Assembly: GCA_903867855.1 (NCBI GenBank)
Contig: CAIPTA010000113.1
Coordinates: 1-40,616 of the forward strand
Length of the DNA: 40,616 nt
Direction: 5' to 3'
Source of the DNA: Oligoflexia bacterium
GTDB taxonomy: Bacteria > Bdellovibrionota > UBA1018 > CAIPTA01
The notes under the pieces are model-generated. The model made no database searches. It was not told the DNA's origin and worked only from the letters and a program-made list of their open reading frames with translations. Position numbers and translations under genes: made by a program. This document shows positions 1 to 7,223 of this stretch, piece after piece (position 1 is the stretch's first letter; each line of letters begins with the position of its first letter).

Positions 1-800
1 CAGGGGGTCGCAATACTGCCTCTGTGTATTTGCTATCCCGAATTTCGGGAATTAGTAAAACTTTAGCGAAAGCGATTGTGGATCATCGAGTGAAAAAAGG
101 ATTATTCCAATCTCGCCAAGAGCTGCTCGCTTTACCGCGCTTCTCAGAGAAAGTATTTGAGCAATGCGCTGGCTTTTTGCGCATTCCCAATAGCAAAAAT
201 CCCCTCGATAATACAGGGGTTCACCCTGAGCGTTATTCTCATCTTGAGGCCGTAGCGAAGCGCCTCAATAAAAATATTGGCGATTTCATCGGCTCCGGCG
301 TGGCCATGCTCAAGGCAGATAAGCAATTCGCCACAGATGTGGGCAGTTTCACCTATGCGGATATTGTGAGTGAACTGGAAAAACCCGGGCGTGACCCCAG
401 GGAAGAATTTGTGAGTTTTCAGTATCGCGAAGATGTGCATGAAGTGAAAGATCTAAAGCCGGGGATGACATGCCCAGGGATCGTAACGAACGTTACCAAC
501 TTCGGTGCTTTCGTGGATATCGGTGTGCACCAGGATGGTCTCGTTCATATTTCGCAGCTAAGTGATACCTATGTGAAAGATCCCCGTGATGTGGTGAGTC
601 CTGGAGATAAAGTTCAAGTTCGTGTGGTAGAGATTAATTTGGCTAAAAACCAAATTGCGCTTTCAATGAAAAAAGAGGGCACCACTAATACCGGCAGGCC
701 CGGGCCTCAAGAGCCGCGGCGTCCGAGTGCTCCGCCTAAGCCATTAGAGTTAAAAAATAATGCCTTTGCTGGGCTCGCTGGTCTAAAACTGAAAAGCTAG
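1..800 (+). CDS. tex: Tex-type RNA-binding transcription accessory protein, C-terminal part (5' end outside window)
   Basis: The gene is cut by the left edge; the reading frame is open from base 3, and the GTG at 24 is internal. The visible part holds the helix-hairpin-helix region (SRISGISKTLAKAIVDHR onward, through ALPRFSEKVFEQCAGFLRI) and a C-terminal S1 RNA-binding domain (from about GMTCPGIVTNVTNFGAFVD to NQIALSMKK), in the order known for Tex. The tail after S1 is Pro/Arg-rich and ends with a Leu/Lys-rich segment. Tex is a cytoplasmic nucleic-acid-binding protein linked to transcription and stress tolerance. The stop codon overlaps the stop of the convergent flavin oxidase gene by 4 nt (CTAG at 797-800). 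Family assignment is firm; the N-terminal Tex and YqgF-like domains must lie upstream. Confidence 0.93.
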   Translation, partial: GGRNTASVYLLSRISGISKTLAKAIVDHRVKKGLFQSRQELLALPRFSEKVFEQCAGFLRIPNSKNPLDNTGVHPERYSHLEAVAKRLNKNIGDFIGSGVAMLKADKQFATDVGSFTYADIVSELEKPGRDPREEFVSFQYREDVHEVKDLKPGMTCPGIVTNVTNFGAFVDIGVHQDGLVHISQLSDTYVKDPRDVVSPGDKVQVRVVEINLAKNQIALSMKKEGTTNTGRPGPQEPRRPSAPPKPLELKNNAFAGLAGLKLKS

Positions 801-2266
801 CCGATTGGAATACTTTGCGCGTGCTGAAAGAAATTAGTAGGGTCAACGCTCGCTTTGATTTGTTTGAGTCTCGCGAGGTTTTCACCCCAGTACGCCGCTG
901 CGTAATTTTTTAAGTCTAAATCGGGATAGTTTACATAGCACTCGCCGGACATATAGCCACGCAAACCATCATAAAATTCCTTCATAGAGGCGAGGCTAGC
1001 CTCTGTTTTCTCCGGCTCAAAGCTTGTGGAGTATTGGATGCAGCATAGTGCTTTTCTGTGCGCAAAGGCGGTGGCGGTGGGGGCTACTTTTGCAATCGCT
1101 CCGCCATAGCCATCCATAGTAGCGGTGATGCCTTGGTGTTTTTGCAGACCCGCAAAGAGAGCGCGAATGCCATCGTCGCTGAGTGGCTCATAGAGATAAT
1201 CGGATTTTGCTTTCATATGCACAGATTGGTAAGCATTGCCTCCCGCAAAGTGGTGCACCGCCTGCACGATGTTCATCGGCTCTAAGCGCTGATGGTTGGG
1301 TTTTTCACGTGTAATTTTTTGTAGTTCTGCTTGTAGTTTTGCTTCTGAGCAGAGGCCAAGGCCTGCCGCGTGAAGAGTAACATTCTGTGAATGCGAAACA
1401 TCAATACGAAGAAATGAAGTTACAAAATCTGGAGCTGTTGCGATCCACTTTTGCCAATCCTTGCAGGCATCTAAGGCCCGTTCTCCGCGCAGTAACCAAG
1501 TGACGCCAAAGCTAGTGAGCTCTGAAACAGCATGAGTGCGAAATTGATAGCGAGTGGCAACGCCAAAACTACCTCCACCGCCACCTCGTATCGCCCAAAA
1601 GAGATCCGAGTTTTCTGTTTCACTTGCGGTGATCTCCACGCCATCGGCATTGACAAGATCAACAGAAAGTAGGCTATCGCACGCTAAGCCGAAGGGGCGA
1701 GCAAACTCACCAAATCCGCCGCCTTGCACGTGCCCCGAAACACCTACCGGAGGGCAGGATCCGGCAGGAATCGTGATTCCCTTAGGGCCAAGTGCGCTAT
1801 AGACATCACCCAGTGCGGCGCCCCCGCCTATAAATACACTTTGTTTTGATGGAGCAAGTTCAATGGAATTCATTAGGCGCGTATCGATTACAATTCGCTC
1901 ACTTTGAGAAAATCCTTCGTAGGAGTGACCGCCGCCTCGGATTGCGAATGGTACTTTCGTTCGGCGTAGCCATTGAATCAATTGTGCTAAACCTCTTGGA
2001 GTGCGCACCATTACTCTGGCCTGTGGGCTCAAAGCGGTTCGCAGATTAAAGGCATTTTGATAGTTTACGTATTGTCCATCTGAAGGTAGCAGTAGCAAGG
2101 CATCACTGGAATTTAACGCTTTTTGTAGCGCGAATAACTGGGCGCCAGACTCGGCTTCCGCACTCCTCAGTAGCGCCGGGGAGGCGAGCACGTAGTGTTT
2201 AAGAAGCAATCCCAATGCGGATAAGGTAGCGGCTGCCGATTTTTGTAAAAATTCTCTGCGTTTCAT
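797..2266 (-). CDS. Exported FAD-dependent oxidoreductase, berberine-bridge-enzyme type
   Basis: This 489-residue protein has an N-terminal FAD_binding_4 domain (about 80-260) and a C-terminal BBE motif (Y-N-Y near 435, then YWGENLARLKQIKASVDP and QSIP at the end). His114 in RGGGHSYEG and Cys171 in AGSCPPVGVSGH occupy the two positions that attach FAD covalently in bicovalent BBE-type oxidases. The N-terminus reads MKRREFLQKS followed by a hydrophobic stretch, a twin-arginine (Tat) signal, as expected for a protein exported with its cofactor. Family members oxidise sugars, alkaloids or other alcohols with O2; the substrate cannot be read here. The next gene on this strand (2295-2615) lies 28 nt upstream and may be co-transcribed. 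Confidence 0.9.
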   Translation of the reverse strand: MKRREFLQKSAAATLSALGLLLKHYVLASPALLRSAEAESGAQLFALQKALNSSDALLLLPSDGQYVNYQNAFNLRTALSPQARVMVRTPRGLAQLIQWLRRTKVPFAIRGGGHSYEGFSQSERIVIDTRLMNSIELAPSKQSVFIGGGAALGDVYSALGPKGITIPAGSCPPVGVSGHVQGGGFGEFARPFGLACDSLLSVDLVNADGVEITASETENSDLFWAIRGGGGGSFGVATRYQFRTHAVSELTSFGVTWLLRGERALDACKDWQKWIATAPDFVTSFLRIDVSHSQNVTLHAAGLGLCSEAKLQAELQKITREKPNHQRLEPMNIVQAVHHFAGGNAYQSVHMKAKSDYLYEPLSDDGIRALFAGLQKHQGITATMDGYGGAIAKVAPTATAFAHRKALCCIQYSTSFEPEKTEASLASMKEFYDGLRGYMSGECYVNYPDLDLKNYAAAYWGENLARLKQIKASVDPTNFFQHAQSIPIG

Positions 2267-2294
2267 ACCTACTTATCGGAATGAGCTAATGAAC

Positions 2295-2615
2295 CTATAG
2301 AGATTCTGCGAGGCAAGTGGCTTCAGATCTTGCTCTAACAGCTACGATGCTCACAAAAGCGGCACCATCTTTGTTCTCTTCGATTTTTCCCTCTAAGCAA
2401 GCGCAGGCCCTTGCTTTCTCGGGGAATACGGCTTTTGGGGCAATTTGTGCGTCGCCCACTGAGATTAATCTGTGTTCGCCGTTCGGTTTGAAATCATGTA
2501 AAGAGCCAGCGATGATGCCCCCGCTTCCTCGTTGTTCCAGGCGTCCGCAATAGGAATCTGCTTGGGCGAATGAGGGTAGGCTAAGTAGGGCAAGGGAAAA
2601 AATAAAAAATTTCAT
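2295..2615 (-). CDS. Small secreted protein of unknown function
   Basis: A 106-residue protein with a clear Sec signal peptide (MKFFIFSLALLSLPSFAQA, cleavage likely after QA) and a short mature part with four cysteines, including a CAC motif near residue 70. I do not recognise the family. The start is backed by a strong Shine-Dalgarno sequence (GGAGGAG) 4 nt before the ATG. It lies just upstream of the Tat-exported flavin oxidase on the same strand, so a shared transcript is likely. Its Shine-Dalgarno sequence partly falls inside a short hairpin (see 2622-2638). Confidence 0.7.
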   Translation of the reverse strand: MKFFIFSLALLSLPSFAQADSYCGRLEQRGSGGIIAGSLHDFKPNGEHRLISVGDAQIAPKAVFPEKARACACLEGKIEENKDGAAFVSIVAVRARSEATCLAESL

Positions 2616-2621
2616 AGGCTC

Positions 2622-2638
2622 CTCCAGGTAAACTGGAG
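2622..2638 (-). promoter_or_regulatory. Hairpin overlapping the ribosome binding site of the 2295-2615 gene
   Basis: A perfect 6-bp stem (CTCCAG / CTGGAG) with a 5-nt loop. On the minus strand the 3' arm supplies the first bases of the GGAGGAG ribosome binding site of the small secreted protein gene. The structure is visible in the sequence; a role in translational control is inference. Confidence 0.35.
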
Positions 2639-2672
2639 ATCTACATTGCAGGGATTAGACCAGGCTCCTCGC

Positions 2673-2705
2673 ACCTGTTTCTCGCAAGCTAGGAGTAAAA
2701 CAGGT
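2673..2705. other. Inverted repeat in the 2616-2753 intergenic region
   Basis: Perfect 8-bp arms ACCTGTTT (2673-2680) and AAACAGGT (2698-2705) with an inner partial CTC/GAG pairing. It lies about 50 bp before the HPt gene and between divergent genes. No clear T-tract follows it, so it may be an operator or a weak terminator rather than a strong intrinsic terminator. Confidence 0.3.
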
Positions 2706-2753
2706 AGGAAAAAGTGAACGCCCGTCTAAAGTTTCGACACTGGAAAAGCTCAT

Positions 2754-3110
2754 GTGTCTGAGCGGATTTGTCGATCAGTGGCTATGGAAAAGCTGGATTC
2801 CAATCCTTCACAAGCAGTGCAAATCGAGGCGGACATTTTCGAGCTCGTGGAGCGTTTTCTGGTGGCCAAAAAAAAGGAAGTGGAATCCTTAAGGGAAGCT
2901 GTGGCGGCTAAAGATTTTGAGGCCATAGAGCTATTTGCCCACCGAATCAAGGGTGTTGGCAAAATGTATGGATTTCCAATTGTCACGGATATCGGGCAAC
3001 GGCTTGAGGTGGCGGCCAAAGAAAAAAATAAAAATAATGCGAAGACAGAGTTAGCAGCCATGTATCTTTACCTCTGTGAAGTAAAAATCATGAAAAAGGT
3101 TTCTGCATGA
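2754..3110 (+). CDS. Histidine phosphotransfer (HPt) domain protein
   Basis: A single-domain HPt protein of 118 residues if the GTG at 2754 is used, or 108 residues from the ATG at 2784. The second start gives a more natural N-terminus (MEKLDSNPSQ); neither has a strong ribosome binding site. The phosphoacceptor is His63 (numbered from GTG) in AHRIKGVGKMYGF, matching the HPt consensus H-R-x-K-G. HPt proteins shuttle phosphate between histidine kinases and receiver domains in the cytoplasm. Its stop overlaps the ATG of the next gene (ATGA at 3107-3110), so it is translationally coupled to a receiver protein. No histidine kinase is encoded nearby. Confidence 0.82.
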   Translation: MSERICRSVAMEKLDSNPSQAVQIEADIFELVERFLVAKKKEVESLREAVAAKDFEAIELFAHRIKGVGKMYGFPIVTDIGQRLEVAAKEKNKNNAKTELAAMYLYLCEVKIMKKVSA

Positions 3111-3793
3111 ATTTGCAGGGTAAAGAAATTTTAATTATAGATGATAATCCAGACTTGCTATTTATCATGCGCAGTATTCTAGCAAATACGGGGGCTACGA
3201 TTTCAGAGGCTTTGAGCGCATCAGAGGGATTTCAGCGCTACCAAGAACGCGCTCCTCACCTGATCATTTGTGATCTCGGGATGAAGCCACACTCAGGTTT
3301 TGATTTTCTCCGCCTATTGCGCGGTCAGGCCAATAAGCTGCCAGTGCCGGTGCTTGTGTTAAGTGGCGACAATTCAAAGACATCCGTGGTGCAGGCCTTT
3401 TCCCTGGGGATCTCAGACTATCTCATTAAGCCGGTTGAAACGCCGATGTTGCTCAGAAAGATTCGTAAGAGTCTTAAAAATAATGAGTTTTCGAGCGTTC
3501 AGTTAAGCCCAGACAAACAAAAGAATATTGCAATCGAGGTGCCTGCTACAATCGTAGCGGCTTCTGAGGCAGGATTTCGTGTGAACTCCACCATCCGAAT
3601 TGCGCCGAACACGAAAGTTAAGTTGAAGAGTGAGCTAATCACAACTCTACAGCTCGGTGATCATCCTGTGAGAACGGGCCCGGGGGCTGCGCTCTCTTTA
3701 GAAAAAGGTTTTTATCAAAATGAGATTCGCCTTGTTGGTGTGAGCGAAGAAATTGCCTCCCGGATTCGAAAGTGTATTAGGTTTTGGAAATGA
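3107..3793 (+). CDS. Response regulator: receiver domain plus divergent C-terminal domain (PilZ-like?)
   Basis: A 228-residue protein. Residues 5-120 are a receiver domain with the acidic pair at 12-13, phosphoacceptor Asp56 (ICDLGM), Ser86 at the switch position (VLSGD) and Lys108 (YLIKPV). The remaining ~100 residues form no DNA-binding domain I can recognise. Their layout, a small beta-type domain ending in a helix, resembles a degenerate PilZ domain, but the RxxxR c-di-GMP motif is not evident. It starts with ATG overlapping the HPt stop and ends overlapping the ATG of the next receiver protein, so all three are one operon. Confidence 0.82.
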   Translation: MNLQGKEILIIDDNPDLLFIMRSILANTGATISEALSASEGFQRYQERAPHLIICDLGMKPHSGFDFLRLLRGQANKLPVPVLVLSGDNSKTSVVQAFSLGISDYLIKPVETPMLLRKIRKSLKNNEFSSVQLSPDKQKNIAIEVPATIVAASEAGFRVNSTIRIAPNTKVKLKSELITTLQLGDHPVRTGPGAALSLEKGFYQNEIRLVGVSEEIASRIRKCIRFWK

Positions 3794-4482
3794 ATAGCGA
3801 GAAACCCTTAGTATATATCCTTGATGATGACCCAGACTTTCTGGCTATTTTTCAGTTGATGCTCGCGAAGCTAGGGTTCGAAACGAAAACTTTTATGAAG
3901 GAACCAGAGTTTATTGAAGGTATCAAGAAACAAAAGCCTGGCCTTTGTTTCATTGATATCAATCTGCATGGATTTGCTTCAGGATATCCTCTTGTTCAAT
4001 CCCTCCACAAAAAATATGGCAAGGAGTTAACTCTATTTGTGGTTTCTGCGCAGTCTGGATCGGTGGCAATTAGTCACGCGGTGGAGCTCGGTGCAACAGA
4101 CTATATTCTCAAGCCAGTGGATTCCACCATTCTAGCCTCTAAGCTACAGAAGTTTTTTATCACCGAAGGAACGCGGGAGGAGAGTCTTTCCTTTCTTGAG
4201 CACCCTCAAGGTATAGAGGCTCGGCTCATATTAGATCTAAAAGTGGTTGAAGTAGATGAATTGGGAATTGGCTTCGAAAGTGATCATCTTCTCTCCAAGG
4301 GATCTGTGTTTTATTTGAAAGAAGACAGCTTTGAATTTTTAAAAGGAGCTGGAGACCAGCTAATGAGCGTTTCTTCCAACGAGGCGGCACCAGGCAATGT
4401 TTTTCGGGGCTATGCAGAATTTGGCTCAGCCTCTGAAGAGCTATTACTGAAAGTCCGCACCTGGATTCAAAATAATCGATAG
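3790..4482 (+). CDS. Second response regulator: receiver plus divergent C-terminal domain
   Basis: A 230-residue paralogue-like partner of the preceding receiver protein. I chose the ATG at 3790, which overlaps the previous stop as ATGA, over a TTG two codons earlier. The receiver has Asp12-14, phosphoacceptor Asp56 (FIDINL), Ser86 and Lys108 (YILKPV). The C-terminal half (about 135-230) contains a segment VDELGIGFESDHLLSKGS that resembles the PilZ pattern (x-S-x-x-G-l, then a hydrophobic strand), and ends in a helix. It has no HTH, GGDEF or EAL motif. Output is probably by protein-protein contact or nucleotide binding; that is inference. Confidence 0.82.
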   Translation: MNSEKPLVYILDDDPDFLAIFQLMLAKLGFETKTFMKEPEFIEGIKKQKPGLCFIDINLHGFASGYPLVQSLHKKYGKELTLFVVSAQSGSVAISHAVELGATDYILKPVDSTILASKLQKFFITEGTREESLSFLEHPQGIEARLILDLKVVEVDELGIGFESDHLLSKGSVFYLKEDSFEFLKGAGDQLMSVSSNEAAPGNVFRGYAEFGSASEELLLKVRTWIQNNR

Positions 4483-4483
4483 T

Positions 4484-5260
4484 TTATTTCGCCTTACCAT
4501 GCCCAGAGTTTTTTATGGGAGTTCGTTCTGGGCTTGGAAAAAAATCCAGAAATTTTTTAAAGGTACCCATACTCAACGAAAGTGATCGATCTAGGTAAAA
4601 TTTTGTTTCTCGCTCCATCTGTTCGGCAGCTTGGTTGCCGGCAAATTCCTCCAGTTCTTTTCGATTCTCGGGTGAGCGTAGGAATCGATGAATCATCGCT
4701 TCATCGGCTTCGAGGTGGAACTGAATTCCATAGGCATTTTTCCCATAGCGAAAGGCTTGCGATTCGCAGCGAGAGGAGCCCGCCAAGTGAACTGCGCCAC
4801 TAGGAATATCAAAAGTGTCACCGTGCATTTGAAAAAGCGTTTCCGTTTTTTTGAAGTGTTGAAAGAGGGGATCATTAAGGCCGGAATCATTGAAATCCAC
4901 ATCTTGCCACCCCACTTCTTTTTCTGAGTGTTTGCGTACATTGGCGCCAAGAGTGTGAGCCAAAATCTGCGAGCCCAAACAAATTCCTAGAATAGGGATT
5001 TCTCTTTTGAGAGCTTCTTCAATTAATTTACATTCCACCTGTAGATGCGGATAGCGATCTGATTCGTATACACCCATCCAGCCGCCGAGCACGATGAGTC
5101 CGCTATATTTTTCTAGGCTCGGTTTCGCCTCGGGTTCTCTATCAAAATTTACATAGCGAATACGAAAGGATTCTTGTTTCAATAGTGTGTTCAAAGTGCC
5201 AAGAATTTCATTCGCTACATGCTGGAAAACTAATATTTTTCGCGAATTTGATGCAGACAT
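4484..5260 (-). CDS. Class I glutamine amidotransferase domain protein (GMP synthase-like)
   Basis: A 258-residue stand-alone GATase1 protein. The catalytic triad is visible: Cys94 in the nucleophile elbow GICLGSQ, then His182 and Glu184 in GIQFHLE. The family (often annotated as type 1 glutamine amidotransferase or GMP synthase-related) releases ammonia from glutamine or acts on gamma-glutamyl compounds. No synthase domain is fused or adjacent, so the true substrate is unknown. It is convergent with the response regulator gene, with 1 nt between stops. Confidence 0.85.
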   Translation of the reverse strand: MSASNSRKILVFQHVANEILGTLNTLLKQESFRIRYVNFDREPEAKPSLEKYSGLIVLGGWMGVYESDRYPHLQVECKLIEEALKREIPILGICLGSQILAHTLGANVRKHSEKEVGWQDVDFNDSGLNDPLFQHFKKTETLFQMHGDTFDIPSGAVHLAGSSRCESQAFRYGKNAYGIQFHLEADEAMIHRFLRSPENRKELEEFAGNQAAEQMERETKFYLDRSLSLSMGTFKKFLDFFPSPERTPIKNSGHGKAK

Positions 5261-5309
5261 AGAGATTCAATAATTTTAGGATTGTTTCGGGTGTTCCGAT
5301 ACGCCTCGG

Positions 5310-6326
5310 ATGTGTTTTTTTGTAAAAAAGTTTGCCTCTATTCTAGCAGCGCTCCTGATGTTTTTCTGTATTGCTTTGCCCATGGCATCAGCAAAAAAAG
5401 CGTACACGCTGGCGCAGTTGCAAGAGAGTTACCGGGTTTTGGGTATTTCTGAAACGAGCACAATGGATGAGGTGCAGCGAGCCAAGCGGACACTCATGGT
5501 GAAATGGCAACCTGAGATCAATGCGGGCTCAAGCGCGGCTGAGGAGGCCTTTAAGGGCGTTTCAGAGGCATTCTACATCATCAAAGAAGTTAGAGATGGT
5601 AGCGCCGTGGTAGTTGGCACACGAGCCACTCCGCCGCCGCCACCGAGAGCGGAACCTAAAACGAAAGAGACTTGGATCAGCAAATTTACCAAGGAAATGG
5701 ATCGATCTTCGGTGCGGGATCTCACGAAGATTCGTAGTCGTTATTTATCGCAAGGGCGAACTGCCACTGATTTTCTATTGATCGCTGGCTACGATACGCG
5801 CGATCCCATTGCTCAGGAATACTTTATTCACCGACACTTCGACTATTTCAGTTCCTTGAAGCCGAGCGTGGGCGAGTGCGCTCGCATGGCCGCGTTTAGC
5901 TCCAGCGATTCTTTACAAGATAGAATATTGCTCTTGAGTAAAAAAATGGGCGCGGGCAGCGGAGAGATTCTTTCCGTGCTAGAGAATGTAAAGGTGGCGA
6001 GTTGGCAAAAGCGAGACCAAGCTGGCTTTCACCGATTTTTGGGAAAAGTGATGGATCGATCTACTACTCAATCTGATTTTCTGCGTGCGGCAAAACTCTT
6101 AGGCGATGGCTCAAACCCCGAAGTGTTGCGTTTGGTGGATGAACACTTAGAGGCCTACTCTCATTTGGCTGTGGATCCCGCGCTGGAGTCAGAATTCCAA
6201 GAATGGCTAGCCACAAAAGATTCTCCCGCATATGTGGGAGTGGTGCGAGATAGACTCAAATCGCTAAGGATAAGCTTTCTTCGCGACATGGAGAATTGTG
6301 CGAAAGCGTACGGAGCTTTCCGTTAG
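5310..6326 (+). CDS. Exported or membrane-anchored J-domain-like protein with degenerate HPD
   Basis: A 338-residue protein. Residues 6-28 form a signal peptide or membrane anchor ending in ASA. Residues 34-97 read as a J domain (SYRVLGIS, then helix II, then AFYIIKEVRDG), but the HPD loop that activates Hsp70 is replaced by Gln-Pro-Glu (67-69). A Pro-rich linker follows (about 108-113), then a ~220-residue helical region I do not recognise. Loss of HPD and export both argue against a normal DnaK co-chaperone role; it may be a structural or scaffold J-like protein. Its stop overlaps that of the convergent glycosyltransferase by 4 nt. Confidence 0.65.
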   Translation: MCFFVKKFASILAALLMFFCIALPMASAKKAYTLAQLQESYRVLGISETSTMDEVQRAKRTLMVKWQPEINAGSSAAEEAFKGVSEAFYIIKEVRDGSAVVVGTRATPPPPPRAEPKTKETWISKFTKEMDRSSVRDLTKIRSRYLSQGRTATDFLLIAGYDTRDPIAQEYFIHRHFDYFSSLKPSVGECARMAAFSSSDSLQDRILLLSKKMGAGSGEILSVLENVKVASWQKRDQAGFHRFLGKVMDRSTTQSDFLRAAKLLGDGSNPEVLRLVDEHLEAYSHLAVDPALESEFQEWLATKDSPAYVGVVRDRLKSLRISFLRDMENCAKAYGAFR

Positions 6327-7117
6327 CGAGAATTTTTTTTCCATTCCACAGTCTTCATCTCTAGGAGACGATCTACTCCAATCTGAGGACCATGAAAATA
6401 AAAGCGGAGGAGTTGGCGCAGGTAGTGAAAACCATATACCCACGGATTTACGTTATTGCCCACCACCTTGCCCCAAGAAATGGGGAATTCTTTCCAGCGG
6501 ATTTTTTGTTTCGCTAGCTGAAACGCGGTGAGAACGAGATAGGGATGGTAGCTCATCCCAGAGCCCAATTTCTGGTAGGGAAGGGATTTCACTAGCGCAA
6601 GACGATACCCAATCATGGATCCAAGATCGCGCACCTTGGCGCCAAGAATTATCCACTGTAAATAGATGAAAAAAAGATTGCCGAGTTTTCGCGTGAGAGA
6701 ATAGTGCGCCGTTTTCGAGCTAGGCAAAAATCTACTACCAAATACTAGGTCCAATCCTTCCTCGTCAATAGCATCCAGTAGTGGCACCAAATCAGCGGGA
6801 TCTGCCTGGCCATCGCTGTGGAGCACGATTAAATAGTCTTGTTGTAATTCGAGCGCCTTTTGAAATCCCAACATCGTGGATCCGCCGAGGGAATAGTTTG
6901 CCGCATTTTCAAAGAGCTTAAACTTAGAATCATTTCTCTCTTTCAAGTACTGTTTCAGAGTGTCTCGCGTGCGATCTTGGCTTTGATTATCGAATAGCAG
7001 CACATAGCTCACTCGTTCTAGAATGGCGGGAGTTATCCCTTCCAGAACTCCAACTACTTCTGCTTCCACATTATAACAGGGCACAAAAAGTGCAGTTTTA
7101 TGGATGGGTCTTGGCAT
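6323..7117 (-). CDS. Family 2 glycosyltransferase
   Basis: A 264-residue GT-A fold enzyme. The N-terminal half has the GT2 signatures VPCYNVE (12-18), the nucleotide-binding DNQSQDRT (Asp43) and the metal-site region HSDGQADP (Asp102). This pattern is typical of dolichyl/polyprenyl-phosphate-sugar synthases and related enzymes that transfer sugars from nucleotide sugars at the inner membrane. The C-terminal part has a hydrophobic segment (about 145-160) that may contact the membrane. It is divergent from a nucleotidyltransferase-kinase fusion gene, and both may serve one surface glycan or phospho-substituent pathway. The acceptor is not evident. Confidence 0.85.
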   Translation of the reverse strand: MPRPIHKTALFVPCYNVEAEVVGVLEGITPAILERVSYVLLFDNQSQDRTRDTLKQYLKERNDSKFKLFENAANYSLGGSTMLGFQKALELQQDYLIVLHSDGQADPADLVPLLDAIDEEGLDLVFGSRFLPSSKTAHYSLTRKLGNLFFIYLQWIILGAKVRDLGSMIGYRLALVKSLPYQKLGSGMSYHPYLVLTAFQLAKQKIRWKEFPISWGKVVGNNVNPWVYGFHYLRQLLRFYFHGPQIGVDRLLEMKTVEWKKNSR

Positions 7118-7223
7118 TATTGTTCGAGAACTCGCGTGTATTTCAGCTGGAGTTTTTCCTTCGTTTGCTTGATTCTATAGGAATTGTTCGGGCTTGTTCA
7201 ATGTCAAAGTGAGGAGATTTGGT

